A stretch of 64,000 bases of DNA, from positions 682,001 to 746,000 of the forward strand of contig NZ_CP033078.1 of assembly GCF_003716875.1 (NCBI RefSeq). Reading direction: 5' to 3'. A program made the translations under genes and the position numbers. Of this stretch, positions 38,416-48,016 are shown piece after piece; positions within the stretch are counted from its first letter, which is position 1, and every line of letters begins with the position of its first letter. Below the pieces are notes generated by a model. That model was given only the letters and a program-made list of their open reading frames with translations. It was not told where the DNA came from and searched no databases. This DNA comes from Vibrio zhugei. Lineage in GTDB: Bacteria; Pseudomonadota; Gammaproteobacteria; Enterobacterales; Vibrionaceae.

Positions 38416-39738
38416 ATGATTATGAGTTCTCTTTACACCACGTTTAAGCAGCAATTGCGCGCAATGCCGTCGACTCGGTTCGTATTAGCCTTTAGTGGCG
38501 GGGTTGATTCACGGGTATTACTGGATCTATTGGCGCGTTATCAGCGGGAACATCATTGTGAATGTTTGGCTGTCCATGTGCACCACGGCTTAAGTCCAAA
38601 TGCTGACGATTGGGCTCAGCGGTGTCAATACTGGGGAGAGCAAACGGGGATTCCTGTGGTGACCGAGTATGCGGACATTCAACGAGAGTCCGGCATGAGT
38701 CTTGAGCAGGTGGCGCGCGAGGCACGCTATGCACTGCTTGCGAAACATGTTCAAGCCGAAACCTGTTTACTGCTTGGTCAGCATGCAGACGATCAATTGG
38801 AAACATTCTTGCTCGCGATGAAGCGCGGCAGTGGCCCGAAAGGTTTGGCGGCGATGGCGAAATGCGACCGCTTTGCCGATGGCCAGCGTTTACGACCTTT
38901 ATTGACGCATCGCCGAAGCGAGATTGAAGCGTATGCCACGCAACACCATCTCCAATGGGTGAGCGACGAAAGTAACCAAGATGAGCGCTTTGATCGCAAT
39001 TTTTTACGCCATCAAATTACGCCGAATTTGATCGCGCGCTGGCCTAATATTCATGCCTCGATTCAACGTTCAGCCGAGTTGTGCGCTGAACAAGAAGACG
39101 TTATGGCGAGTTTATTAAAAGATAAACTTAAGTCACTTCTTCATGAGGATAAAAGTTTAGCGATCCAAGCTCTATGTGATGAGTCTGCGGCTGTGCGTCA
39201 TCAACTTTTTCGTCATTGGTTGAATCGGCTGGGAGTAGCAATGCCAAGCCGCCGCCATACCCAAATGATATGGGATGAGGTGGCGCAAGCCGATCAAGAT
39301 GCCAATCCTTTGCTTAATTTGGGGGAACATCATATTCGCCGCTTTCAAGGGCGCTTGTACTGTGTGCCTCATCACGATGATATCAGTCAGTGGCAACACG
39401 TATTGCATTGTGATTGTCCCCTGCATTTACCCAATCATTTAGGTACGCTCAGTTTACAGACTGGGTCGGGAGATGGGCTTGCAATGACCTTACCCAAGGG
39501 ATATGAACCGAGTCGATTGCGGGTGTCATTTGATCCGAGTGGGCGCGAAGCTAAGCCTGAAGGGCGAGCCGGACGGAGAAAATTAAAGAAGCTTTATCAA
39601 GAAATGGGGATTCCTAGCTGGCATAGACGGCAGTATCCGATTATTTTATATGATGAACAGGTCGTTGCTGTCGCGGGTTTGTTTGTGTCGCAGGCGTTTT
39701 CAGGTCAAGAATATACGCTCAAATGGCAACGAGATTAA
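38416..39738 (+). CDS. tilS: tRNA(Ile)-lysidine synthetase
   Basis: Adds lysine to C34 of the tRNA-Ile with CAU anticodon so that it reads AUA instead of AUG; essential in bacteria. The N-terminal PP-loop reads FSGGVDSRVLL near residue 28-38; the LGQHADDQLETFLL motif near 118-131 is typical, and a C-terminal tRNA-binding domain follows from about 330, with a basic GRAGRRKLKKLYQE segment near 385. Starts at 38416 (ATG) and 38422 (ATG) are both possible. It lies between accA and the cytochrome c gene. Confidence 0.95.
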   Translation: MIMSSLYTTFKQQLRAMPSTRFVLAFSGGVDSRVLLDLLARYQREHHCECLAVHVHHGLSPNADDWAQRCQYWGEQTGIPVVTEYADIQRESGMSLEQVAREARYALLAKHVQAETCLLLGQHADDQLETFLLAMKRGSGPKGLAAMAKCDRFADGQRLRPLLTHRRSEIEAYATQHHLQWVSDESNQDERFDRNFLRHQITPNLIARWPNIHASIQRSAELCAEQEDVMASLLKDKLKSLLHEDKSLAIQALCDESAAVRHQLFRHWLNRLGVAMPSRRHTQMIWDEVAQADQDANPLLNLGEHHIRRFQGRLYCVPHHDDISQWQHVLHCDCPLHLPNHLGTLSLQTGSGDGLAMTLPKGYEPSRLRVSFDPSGREAKPEGRAGRRKLKKLYQEMGIPSWHRRQYPIILYDEQVVAVAGLFVSQAFSGQEYTLKWQRD

Positions 39739-39784
39739 TTTTATAGGGGCTCGCCTGAAAAGGAAGGAATAGAGAGAAATGTCA

Positions 39785-40093
39785 ATGAAAGTATGGTCAC
39801 TCGCTTTGGTCATCGGCGTGTGCTTGAGTGCTCAAACGTATGCGGCTGGTAATCCAGCTGCGGGGCAAAATAAGGCGGCGAGATGTTTAGGGTGTCACGG
39901 GAAAGATGGCGTGGCGGTCATACCGGGCTACCCCAATCTAAAAGGGCAGAATGAACAGTACCTTGTCGAATCGATGCAGGCCTATAAAAAAGGCCGTCGG
40001 ACGGGCGGTTTGGCAGGCATGATGAAATCACAAGTTGCCGGGCTTAGTGATCAAGATATTGATGATATTGCCGCGTATTTTGCGAACTTGTAA
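39785..40093 (+). CDS. Small periplasmic class I cytochrome c
   Basis: Single-heme c-type cytochrome that shuttles electrons in the periplasm. From ATG 39785 it has 102 residues, with a signal peptide to about A20-A21 and the heme motif CLGCH at residues 34-38; a methionine in the GLAGMMKSQ stretch near 80 is the likely axial ligand. An alternative ATG at 39779 adds two residues. It resembles the c4/c5/c553-like class often annotated only as cytochrome c. It stands alone between tilS and glnB, so its partner oxidase is not evident. Confidence 0.9.
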   Translation: MKVWSLALVIGVCLSAQTYAAGNPAAGQNKAARCLGCHGKDGVAVIPGYPNLKGQNEQYLVESMQAYKKGRRTGGLAGMMKSQVAGLSDQDIDDIAAYFANL

Positions 40094-40179
40094 CCAATAT
40101 ACCAAGGGTATTAGACAGCAGATTTTCGTTTGATTGTTTTTTCCAGCTGAATAATAATGCCGTTGATAAAGACGTTTAA

Positions 40180-40527
<348 letters not shown>

Positions 40528-40568
40528 CCCGACGCTCTAGTGATGTAGACCACCTTGGTGAAGAGAGT

Positions 40569-40596
40569 AATAAGGAGCAGCAGCTCCTTATTTTAT
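40569..40596 (+). terminator. Intrinsic terminator after glnB
   Basis: AATAAGGAGC (40569-40578) and GCTCCTTATT (40583-40592) form a 10-bp stem with an AGCA loop and a short T run. The longer frame of the next gene would start at its edge, which supports a later start there. Confidence 0.75.
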
Positions 40597-40609
40597 GCGG
40601 GGTAACGCG

Positions 40610-41455
40610 ATGAAAAAAAGATATGTTTTTTATTCAGGTTTGTTGGTTATTGGCTCAGGGGTGACGAGTTTTTTATCCGTCTTCTCTGTGCCAAGACACC
40701 CACAATTACTGACCGTGAATCGTGATAAACAAGTCAGCCCGAGTGTTTGTTACCAAAGTCCATCGTCTGCCCACATTGATAAAAATGGGCGTTTGAATTT
40801 ATTAGTTTGGAATATTTACAAACAAAAGCGGCAACAGTGGTCCAAAGCACTCAGTCGGTATAGTCAGCATTCGGATCTGGTCTTTTTACAAGAGGCCAGT
40901 ATGACCAATCGTCTCAAGGATTGGATTAATCGACACCATTGGGATGGCACGCAAGCGAACGCCTTTCGTATTTTGGGAGATTCGACTGGGGTGCTTAACT
41001 TAGCGAAAACGATGCCCAGTTTGGCGTGTGCTTATACGGAAGTTGAGCCATGGATTCGTTTGCCTAAATCGGGTATTTATGCCGAATACGCGCTCAGTAA
41101 TGGGCAAACGCTGGCCAGTGTGAATATCCACGCGGTGAACTTTACGTATGGAACCGCTCAGTATAAAGAGCAAATTCAGCGGCTTATTGATCGTTTATCT
41201 CGACATAAAGGGCCGATCATTATTGCTGGTGATTTCAATAGTTGGAGTGATAAACGTATGCGTGTGCTGCATAAGGCGCTCACGGAAATGGGGCTCAAGG
41301 AGGTCTCTTTTCATCCTGATAACCGCATTCGTTTTATGACAGGGTTAGTTCTCGATCACGTATTTTATCGAGGATTGACGTTGAAAAAAGCCCAGGTTCC
41401 GACGTCAGATGCCTCCGATCATAATCCGATGCTGGTGTCGTTTGAACTTGAGTAA
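40610..41455 (+). CDS. yafD: YafD-like endonuclease/exonuclease/phosphatase-fold protein (UPF0294)
   Basis: Member of the DNase I-like fold, 281 residues from ATG 40610. Family motifs are visible: NLLVWNIYK with the first active-site asparagine, FLQEA with the metal-binding glutamate, IIAGDFNSW with Asp and Asn, and SDHNPML with the final Asp-His. The N-terminus has a hydrophobic segment (about 5-25) and could anchor it in the membrane. The true substrate is not known. Its place beside mltD, gloB, yafS, rnhA and dnaQ matches E. coli yafD. It converges on mltD with a shared terminator. Confidence 0.88.
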   Translation: MKKRYVFYSGLLVIGSGVTSFLSVFSVPRHPQLLTVNRDKQVSPSVCYQSPSSAHIDKNGRLNLLVWNIYKQKRQQWSKALSRYSQHSDLVFLQEASMTNRLKDWINRHHWDGTQANAFRILGDSTGVLNLAKTMPSLACAYTEVEPWIRLPKSGIYAEYALSNGQTLASVNIHAVNFTYGTAQYKEQIQRLIDRLSRHKGPIIIAGDFNSWSDKRMRVLHKALTEMGLKEVSFHPDNRIRFMTGLVLDHVFYRGLTLKKAQVPTSDASDHNPMLVSFELE

Positions 41456-41487
41456 AAAAAAAGAGTCCATTGCTGGACTCTTTTTTT
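41454..41487. terminator. Bidirectional terminator between yafD and mltD
   Basis: AAAAAGAGTCC and GGACTCTTTTT form a long stem with A and T runs on both sides, so it can end both converging transcripts. Confidence 0.92.
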
Positions 41488-41488
41488 G

Positions 41489-43063
41489 TTAGATGCTGAC
41501 TTTGGTTACGTCCACATACAGTTTCAGTTTTTGGTGAGGCTGCAGATATTTTTGATTGGCTAAATTGTTCCATTGAATAATATCTTTGCTTTTCACTTTG
41601 AACTTGGCTGCGATTGCACTGATGGTGTCGCCGTCACGTACGCGGTAGTTGACCGTACGTATAATCGCACCTTCTGAGCTATCTTTCCAAATCACCAATT
41701 TCTGTCCGATGCTCAACGTATCGAGTGGGCTCATACCATTCCATTTCGCCAGTGAGCGATAGGGCACATTATTTTTGCGAGCGATCGTCCACAAACTTTC
41801 ACCAGAAGCGACGGTATGCAGTATTTTATACTGACCTCGTGCCATCGACTGTAATCGGCGTAAACGATTTTTCGCAGTGAGCGCATAGGCTTTGGCGTCT
41901 TTTACGGAGTTTGGAATCATCAAATATTGACCGACACGGATGGTGGAGCCGGAAAGGTTATTCGCTTTTTCTATGACTTGTGTGGTCGTACGGTGTTGTT
42001 TGGCGATCACACTTAAACTGTCACCCGCTTTGACTTTATAACGAACGAGTTTCAAGCCTTGCCCCGCATGGGCTGCCAAGCTTTTCTTGAATTCAGCAAC
42101 GTGTCCAACGGGAATTAACAGTTGATGTGGGCCATTCGGTGCCGTCGCCCAGCGATTGTAAGCGGGGTTATAACTTTGCAGTTCTTTGACCGACATGCCT
42201 GCATATTTCGCCGCAATCGCAAGATCTAATTGTTCGTCCGGATCGACCAGTTGTAATACCGGCTTATTTGGAATCAGCGGTAACTCCACTCCATACTTTT
42301 CTTGATGCGCGACGATGTCCGCTAAAGCTAAGAGCTTGGGTACATAACCACTGGTTTCTTCAGGAAGGTCGAGCGAGAAAAAGTCCGTCGGTTTGTTGAG
42401 TCGGCGATTTTGTCGAATGGCTCGTGAAACACGGCCGCCCCCACTATTGTAGGCAGCAATGGCTTGAAACCAGTTTTCATCAAAACGTTTTCCGAGTACG
42501 GTTAAATAAGACAGCGCTGCATCGGTGGCTGCATCCACATCTCGGCGGCCGTCATACCAAAAATTTTGCTGGAGACCATACATTTTGCCCGTCGCTGGCA
42601 CAAACTGCCATAAACCTGCGGCACTTCCGTGGGAATACGCAAAGGCATCGAAGGCGCTCTCAACAACAGGCAGCAATGCCAGTTCCAGAGGTAACCCCCG
42701 ATCTTCAATTTTTTGTGTAATTAAATACAGGAAGGGTTTGGCGCGCTCTGCGACAATTTGCAAATGTTTGGGATGGGTTAAATACCAAGTGCGATAATAT
42801 TGTACAGACTTTGTATTGGGAACTTGCAGTTTGAACTGCATACCAATGCGTTTCCACAAGTCGGTTTGTTCTTGTGGTGTCTGTTTACGTGGCTTCTTTA
42901 CAGATTTAGCGACCGGTTGAGCTGGGCTTTGTATCGTTGCCGGCGTCCCGGTCTGAGACGTTGTCGGATCCCCATTCGTCTCCGAAGTGGATTGGTGCTC
43001 GGGTGGGATGGCTTGGCAGCCCGAGAGCAACAAAGCCACGACCCAAGGAAAATGTACTCGCAT
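41489..43063 (-). CDS. mltD: Membrane-bound lytic murein transglycosylase D
   Basis: Lipoprotein that cuts peptidoglycan glycan strands to anhydro-muropeptides. The 524-residue precursor has a lipobox LLSGC with the lipidated cysteine at residue 16, a family-1 transglycosylase domain with the catalytic glutamate in VVESAFDAFAYS (near 110) and the SAAGLWQFVPATG motif, and three C-terminal LysM peptidoglycan-binding domains (about 341-385, 414-457 and 472-518). A proline/glutamine/threonine-rich linker follows the lipobox. It is a single gene on the minus strand next to gloB. Confidence 0.95.
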   Translation of the reverse strand: MRVHFPWVVALLLSGCQAIPPEHQSTSETNGDPTTSQTGTPATIQSPAQPVAKSVKKPRKQTPQEQTDLWKRIGMQFKLQVPNTKSVQYYRTWYLTHPKHLQIVAERAKPFLYLITQKIEDRGLPLELALLPVVESAFDAFAYSHGSAAGLWQFVPATGKMYGLQQNFWYDGRRDVDAATDAALSYLTVLGKRFDENWFQAIAAYNSGGGRVSRAIRQNRRLNKPTDFFSLDLPEETSGYVPKLLALADIVAHQEKYGVELPLIPNKPVLQLVDPDEQLDLAIAAKYAGMSVKELQSYNPAYNRWATAPNGPHQLLIPVGHVAEFKKSLAAHAGQGLKLVRYKVKAGDSLSVIAKQHRTTTQVIEKANNLSGSTIRVGQYLMIPNSVKDAKAYALTAKNRLRRLQSMARGQYKILHTVASGESLWTIARKNNVPYRSLAKWNGMSPLDTLSIGQKLVIWKDSSEGAIIRTVNYRVRDGDTISAIAAKFKVKSKDIIQWNNLANQKYLQPHQKLKLYVDVTKVSI

Positions 43064-43135
43064 GTAAGACAGCCTTATTTCTGAATGGCAGCTGATAATA
43101 CTTGCCAGCTCACTGTGCTGACAAGTAAGAAAACG

Positions 43136-43894
43136 TTAAAATTCGTTTTTCCACTCACGTAGTGCTGTGAAAATGGAAAGTGGTTTCGTATCAAGAGTAC
43201 GATTAGTGACTGATTTAATTACGGTGTTTTCCGTTGTTCTTAAAAAAGGATTAATCGCTTTTTGTACTTTCAATGTTGTTGGTAATGTGGATTTGTCCTG
43301 CGCTCTTAAGCGAATGACGTCGTCCCGATAATGTTTTAATGCTTGATTGTCTGGCTCTACCGCCATGGCAAACGCAACATTACTCGTGGTGTATTCATGA
43401 GCGCAATATACTTCGGTTTCTTCTGGTAATGTCATCAATTTGTTTAGAGAGTGATACATTTGCGCCATAGTTCCTTCAAACACGCGTCCGCAGCCAGCAG
43501 AAAATAGCACATCGCCACAGAACAGTTTATTGTCACCGAGGTAGGCGACATGGCCGAGCGTATGGCCGGGTAATTCCATTACGCTGAAGCGATGGTTGAA
43601 TAGCTCGATTTGGTCACCTTCTGATACGGCATGAGTTTGTGTCGGGATCGGTTCGTTTTTCGGCGTCACCACATTGACCTGCGGGTAATGATGAACAATA
43701 TCGGGAACGCCACCAATATGGTCAGAGTGGTGGTGAGTAATTAAAATGACATCTGGAGTTAATTGGTGTTCTTGTAGATACTCAAGAACTGGCGCAGCCT
43801 CGCCGGGATCGACGATGGCACAACGATTTTCATCATTGTGAATTAGCCAGATGTAATTATCATCGAATGCAGGTATGCTTTTGATATGTAACAT
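43136..43894 (-). CDS. gloB: Hydroxyacylglutathione hydrolase (glyoxalase II)
   Basis: Hydrolyses S-lactoylglutathione to lactate and glutathione in methylglyoxal detoxification. The metallo-beta-lactamase metal motif THHHSDH is at residues 53-59; the GHTLGHVAY motif near 110, [12 protein letters not shown] near 127 and the C-terminal FLRTTE segment are family traits. Length is 252 residues. It is divergent from the yafS methyltransferase with 37 bp between the starts. Confidence 0.95.
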   Translation of the reverse strand: MLHIKSIPAFDDNYIWLIHNDENRCAIVDPGEAAPVLEYLQEHQLTPDVILITHHHSDHIGGVPDIVHHYPQVNVVTPKNEPIPTQTHAVSEGDQIELFNHRFSVMELPGHTLGHVAYLGDNKLFCGDVLFSAGCGRVFEGTMAQMYHSLNKLMTLPEETEVYCAHEYTTSNVAFAMAVEPDNQALKHYRDDVIRLRAQDKSTLPTTLKVQKAINPFLRTTENTVIKSVTNRTLDTKPLSIFTALREWKNEF

Positions 43895-43931
43895 GAGTTA
43901 TCTCCAGTCGCTCAGGTGAAGTGAGTTAGCA

Positions 43932-44693
43932 ATGAAACCAGCACGCAGTAAAATAAAAATGGAACAACCTCATACTTGGTCACAGCTAAAAAATGGCCAA
44001 TGGGTGAGTGAGTCGATTCAAATGCGCCTTGATGAATGGAGCCCTAAACTGTTTGGGTATCATATGCTCAAGCTTGGTGGTTTAAGTTGTGAGCTTGCCA
44101 GTAGTCAGTGTAATATTCAACACCAAGTTCATCTAGATCTGACGAATCCAGCGCATACGGTGATCGCCGATTACTATGACTTACCGTTCCTAGAAAAAAG
44201 CATTGATGCAGTTATTTTATCGCATCAATTGGATTTTTGTCATGATCCTCACCGTTTGCTACGTGAAGTGGATCGTGTATTGATTGATGATGGGTCGTTA
44301 ATCATTACTGGCTTCAATCCGGTCAGTTGGATGGGCGCTGAACGATTACTACCATGGAAGAAAAAAAGCTTGCCATGGAGTGGGCGCATGTTTACGCCCA
44401 CACGAGTCAAAGATTGGTTGGGACTACTGAATTATCAAGTGGTCTCTTGCGACCAGTATGCGACCTTTCCTATCCATCGTTATCGTACCATGTGGACTTG
44501 GCTAGAAAACTCGTTAGGCGGGTGGGGAGCGCGTTTTGGTTGTTTATATTTTATTGTCGCTCGCAAACGCACGTATCCCTTGCAACCGATTAAGCCACAC
44601 TGGCGCTTTAAACGCCGTTTTTACCCTGTAGGCGTTAACTTTAAGGTACAAGACTCGATAGACTATCATGTTCATGATACGTCCTCATCGTGA
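43932..44693 (+). CDS. yafS: YafS-like class I SAM-dependent methyltransferase
   Basis: Methyltransferase of the Methyltransf_11 type, 253 residues, with a divergent SAM-binding core: [22 protein letters not shown] near 96-116 and the following [10 protein letters not shown] strand. The substrate is not known; E. coli yafS occupies the same place next to gloB, rnhA and dnaQ. The 3' end overlaps the converging rnhA by 9 bp, so no terminator separates them and the transcripts may interfere. Confidence 0.88.
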   Translation: MKPARSKIKMEQPHTWSQLKNGQWVSESIQMRLDEWSPKLFGYHMLKLGGLSCELASSQCNIQHQVHLDLTNPAHTVIADYYDLPFLEKSIDAVILSHQLDFCHDPHRLLREVDRVLIDDGSLIITGFNPVSWMGAERLLPWKKKSLPWSGRMFTPTRVKDWLGLLNYQVVSCDQYATFPIHRYRTMWTWLENSLGGWGARFGCLYFIVARKRTYPLQPIKPHWRFKRRFYPVGVNFKVQDSIDYHVHDTSSS

Positions 44694-45152
44694 TGCCTGA
44701 TACCCCGTGTCATCATTGCTTGGCGCTTCGGCCGCCGCACGAGCAAGTTCATCACACATCTCATTCTCGCGGTGCCCCGCATGACCTTTTACCCAGTTCC
44801 AAGTCAGGTCGTGGCGCCGCGACTCGCGATCCAATGCTTGCCATAGATCGGCATTTTTAACTGGCTGCTTGGCGGCGGTTTGCCATTGGCGCTTTTTCCA
44901 GTTATGAATCCATTGAGTAATACCTTGACGGACATATTGGCTATCGGTCGTTAGAGTGACTTGACAAGATTCTTTGAGGGATTGTAAGGCAACAATCGCC
45001 GCTAACATTTCCATCCGGTTATTCGTGGTAAGATAGTAGCCGTTATTGAGTGTCTTTTCGGTGTTTTTATACCGCAACACAATTCCATAACCACCAGGAC
45101 CTGGGTTTCCAAGACACGAACCATCAGTGAAAATTTCGACGTGTTTCTTCAT
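44685..45152 (-). CDS. rnhA: Ribonuclease HI
   Basis: Degrades RNA in RNA-DNA hybrids. The 155-residue protein has the classic active site D10, E48 and D70, with the fourth aspartate near 134 in the NEMCDELAR region. It is divergent from dnaQ with 58 bp between starts, exactly as in E. coli, and its 3' end overlaps yafS by 9 bp. Confidence 0.97.
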   Translation of the reverse strand: MKKHVEIFTDGSCLGNPGPGGYGIVLRYKNTEKTLNNGYYLTTNNRMEMLAAIVALQSLKESCQVTLTTDSQYVRQGITQWIHNWKKRQWQTAAKQPVKNADLWQALDRESRRHDLTWNWVKGHAGHRENEMCDELARAAAEAPSNDDTGYQASR

Positions 45153-45210
45153 GATTTGATATTATTAATAAACGCACATAATTGACATAGTCTGACACAG
45201 ATAGATCATA

Positions 45211-45945
45211 ATGAATACTAGCAGCAACTCTGAGTACAACCGTATTATTGTTCTTGATACGGAAACCACCGGTATGAACCGAGAGGGTGGACCGCACTAC
45301 GAAGGACACCGCATTATTGAAATTGGTGCGGTGGAAATCATCAATCGTAAATTAACCGGACGCCATTTTCACGTATACCTCAAACCGGATCGTGACATAC
45401 AAGAAGAAGCGATTGCCATCCATGGTATTACCGATGAATTTCTGGTTGATAAACCAGAATATGGCGATGTTCATGACGAATTTCTCGACTTTATTCGAGG
45501 CGCCGAGTTGGTCGCGCACAACGCGCCCTTCGATGTGGGCTTCATGGATTATGAGTTTGCCAAGCTCAATGCCAATAGCGTTAAAACGGAAGATGTCTGC
45601 AAAATCACCGATACGTTGGCAATGGCGAAGAAAATCTTCCCCGGTAAGCGCAATAACTTGGATGTATTGTGTGAGCGTTACGGTATAGATAACTCTCATC
45701 GAACGTTGCATGGCGCTTTGCTCGATGCCGAGATTCTGGCTGACGTTTATTTATTTATGACCGGGGGACAAACCTCCTTACAGTTTTCGTCGGGGAGTAA
45801 CGGTAATGGTGAAACGGGGGGCAATGTCATAAAAAGAGTCGCGGCTGGGCGAAAACCATTAAAGGTATTACCTGCCACGGCCGATGAACTACAAGCACAC
45901 CAAGAAAGGTTGGAGTTAGTCAACGATTGCCTTTGGACAAAGTAG
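45211..45945 (+). CDS. dnaQ: DNA polymerase III epsilon subunit (proofreading exonuclease)
   Basis: 3'-5' exonuclease of the DEDDh family that proofreads for Pol III alpha. D16 and E18 lie in VLDTETTG; the AHNAPFDVGFMD motif near 105 gives the second aspartate, and HRTLHGALLDAEIL holds the catalytic histidine and last aspartate. The last ~60 residues, joined by a glycine/asparagine-rich linker (SGSNGNGETGGN), bind the alpha subunit. Length is 244 residues. The frame of the next gene overlaps the end, but its likely start is just downstream. Confidence 0.97.
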   Translation: MNTSSNSEYNRIIVLDTETTGMNREGGPHYEGHRIIEIGAVEIINRKLTGRHFHVYLKPDRDIQEEAIAIHGITDEFLVDKPEYGDVHDEFLDFIRGAELVAHNAPFDVGFMDYEFAKLNANSVKTEDVCKITDTLAMAKKIFPGKRNNLDVLCERYGIDNSHRTLHGALLDAEILADVYLFMTGGQTSLQFSSGSNGNGETGGNVIKRVAAGRKPLKVLPATADELQAHQERLELVNDCLWTK

Positions 45946-45953
45946 GAGCTTGT

Positions 45954-47204
45954 ATGCACAAGGTGATAATTGGGATAGTTGTATGGCTGATGAGCAGCAG
46001 TATTTGGGCTGCGAGTGAATCGACCATATCCCTACTGGATAATCGGTTTCGTGTCGATCCCAGCATTCAGCAGATCACATTTGTGATATACCGTAAAAAT
46101 CCTTCTCGTCCCGTTGTTTTAGTGCGACCTGACGGTAAAAAATACTACGCTTGGAAATCGCCAGATAACGTTAAATGGTATCAAGAGTCCTCCATGGACA
46201 TTATCTCGATTGAAAAGCCGATGCCCGGACCGTGGCAAGCGGTGGGCAAAGTCACCCCTGATAATCACATAAAGCTGATTTCCAATTTACAACTGACGTC
46301 GGATCATTTTCCTGAGCGGCTTTATCAAGGTGAAACGCTCAAATACACCGCGCAATTAACCTCTAACGATAAACCACTTAAGCTGAGAGACTTTTTAGAT
46401 AAGGTCAAACTCAAGGTGACGTTTACTCCGTATGTAGAAAACGAAGAGTCGCTTGCCAAAGAAGCTCGCCCTATTCCTGATGTGCTCGGAGAGTTCGCTG
46501 ATGATGGGCGAGGCTTAGATGAAAAAGCGGGGGATGGAGTGTTTACCGTGGCATTGCCAATCAGTATTGAGCCGGGGAAATACCGCGCGCGCATTACCTC
46601 TGGGAACGGGGTATTTTTGCGAGCACAAGAGCAAACGGTGTTGGTCTATCCAACCCCTTATACCGATACGCTGATTCAATCTCGTGATAAATCGCAGCCT
46701 CATAAAGTTGTCGTCAGTGGTGAGCAAGGCTCACTGGAGCCCGGCTCGCTGGTTATGCAGATCACCCACAAAGATGAACAGGGGCACGTTGAGCATTTTG
46801 ATGCTCAGTCAGACAAAGATTCTCTATCGCTGTCTGTCAATATTCCTAATACGCAAGAGTTTGGTCAATATACTTGGTCAGGCAATCTCTATGCCAATGA
46901 TTTGGCAAGCAAACGCGCGTTGGTGTTTCCTATGAGCGAGAAATCCTACAGCATTGTGCATGAAGTCGATCTTGAACAAGCTCGTCTAATGCAAGAAAAG
47001 CAGGAAGCGGAGCGTCGTAAGAAAGAGCTAGAGCAAGCGATCTTAGAGCAACGCGCTGAGCAGCGGAAAAAGGCCATCATTTATATCATTGTCGGTAATG
47101 TCGTGGTGATTGTCTTGGCCATATTGATTTGGTTTATTGTCCGCAAAGTGCGAGCGAGAAAAGCCATGCTCCCAGAAATGCAACTTGAGGTGCCGAAAAA
47201 ATAA
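45954..47204 (+). CDS. TIGR03503-type envelope protein of unknown function
   Basis: A 416-residue protein that I recognise as a conserved vibrio/shewanella family annotated only as TIGR03503; no function is known to me. It has a signal peptide (cleavage near SIWA-ASES, about residue 21-25), an all-beta periplasmic part to about 335, a charged glutamate/arginine-rich helix (about 340-380) and one C-terminal membrane segment (about 383-405) with a basic cytoplasmic tail. ATG 45954 has an AGGAG site 6 nt upstream; the longer frame from 45927 lies inside dnaQ. It could share the dnaQ transcript, being 8 bp from its stop. Confidence 0.82.
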   Translation: MHKVIIGIVVWLMSSSIWAASESTISLLDNRFRVDPSIQQITFVIYRKNPSRPVVLVRPDGKKYYAWKSPDNVKWYQESSMDIISIEKPMPGPWQAVGKVTPDNHIKLISNLQLTSDHFPERLYQGETLKYTAQLTSNDKPLKLRDFLDKVKLKVTFTPYVENEESLAKEARPIPDVLGEFADDGRGLDEKAGDGVFTVALPISIEPGKYRARITSGNGVFLRAQEQTVLVYPTPYTDTLIQSRDKSQPHKVVVSGEQGSLEPGSLVMQITHKDEQGHVEHFDAQSDKDSLSLSVNIPNTQEFGQYTWSGNLYANDLASKRALVFPMSEKSYSIVHEVDLEQARLMQEKQEAERRKKELEQAILEQRAEQRKKAIIYIIVGNVVVIVLAILIWFIVRKVRARKAMLPEMQLEVPKK

Positions 47205-47292
47205 GCGCGCTGAACGAGGTTAAATGGCGTTTGTACTTTAATTAGTCAGAGTGTGGGCGGATGTCCAATTCTTTTCTATTTTCTATCGACAG

Positions 47293-47319
47293 AGGCAAAG
47301 GAATCGGTAAACTTTGCCT
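47293..47319 (+). repeat. Inverted repeat upstream of gmhA
   Basis: AGGCAAAG (47293-47300) and CTTTGCCT (47312-47319) can form an 8-bp hairpin with an 11-nt loop. No T run follows, so it is not a clear terminator. Confidence 0.35.
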
Positions 47320-47373
47320 GTTCCAATATCGATATTCAAGCCGTCGAATGATTAACTAAAGAGACACTATCCT

Positions 47374-47949
47374 ATGTACCAAGATTTGATCAAACAAGAA
47401 CTGAGCGAAGCTGCAGAGGTATTAAATGCCTTTTTGAGTGATGATACTAATATTGCGCAAATTCAAGCCGCTGCAACATTGATCGCCGATTCATTTAAAC
47501 AAGGCGGTAAAGTGCTGTCTTGTGGTAATGGCGGCTCCCATTGTGATGCGATGCATTTTGCTGAAGAACTCACTGGACGCTATCGTGAGAACCGTCCTGG
47601 TTATCCAGGCATCGCGATTTCAGATCCTAGTCATTTGTCTTGCGTGAGTAATGACTTTGGCTATGACTATGTGTTTTCTCGTTACGTAGAAGCGGTTGGC
47701 ATGAGTGGCGATGTTCTGTTTGGTTTATCGACGTCAGGCAACTCTGGTAACATCTTAAATGCGATCGCGGCTGCTAAAGCGAAAGGAATGAAAACCATTG
47801 CTTTAACTGGCAAAGATGGTGGCAAGATGGCTGGTGAAGCGGATATTGAAATACGCGTCCCGCATTTTGGTTATGCTGACCGTATCCAAGAAATCCATAT
47901 CAAAATTATCCATATTATTATTCAATTGATTGAAAAAGAGATGGCATAA
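47374..47949 (+). CDS. gmhA: Sedoheptulose 7-phosphate isomerase
   Basis: First enzyme of ADP-L-glycero-D-manno-heptose synthesis for the lipopolysaccharide inner core. The 191-residue protein has one SIS domain with the [21 protein letters not shown] stretch (given in part) near residue 52-71 and the STSGNSGNI sugar-phosphate motif near 127. It is also called lpcA. It stands between the TIGR03503 gene and yafJ; a strong hairpin follows it. Confidence 0.95.
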   Translation: MYQDLIKQELSEAAEVLNAFLSDDTNIAQIQAAATLIADSFKQGGKVLSCGNGGSHCDAMHFAEELTGRYRENRPGYPGIAISDPSHLSCVSNDFGYDYVFSRYVEAVGMSGDVLFGLSTSGNSGNILNAIAAAKAKGMKTIALTGKDGGKMAGEADIEIRVPHFGYADRIQEIHIKIIHIIIQLIEKEMA

Positions 47950-47965
47950 TCGGGACTTATTGAGC

Positions 47966-47999
47966 ATGCTGTCCCTAACCCTTGTGTGAGGGACAGCAT
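47966..47999 (+). repeat. Perfect 11-bp hairpin between gmhA and yafJ
   Basis: ATGCTGTCCCT (47966-47976) pairs fully with AGGGACAGCAT (47989-47999), loop 12 nt. No T run follows; instead the GAGGAG ribosome site of yafJ starts at 48001, so the stem may affect yafJ translation or gmhA mRNA stability. Confidence 0.6.
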
Positions 48000-48016
48000 A
48001 GAGGAGTGTTTACACA

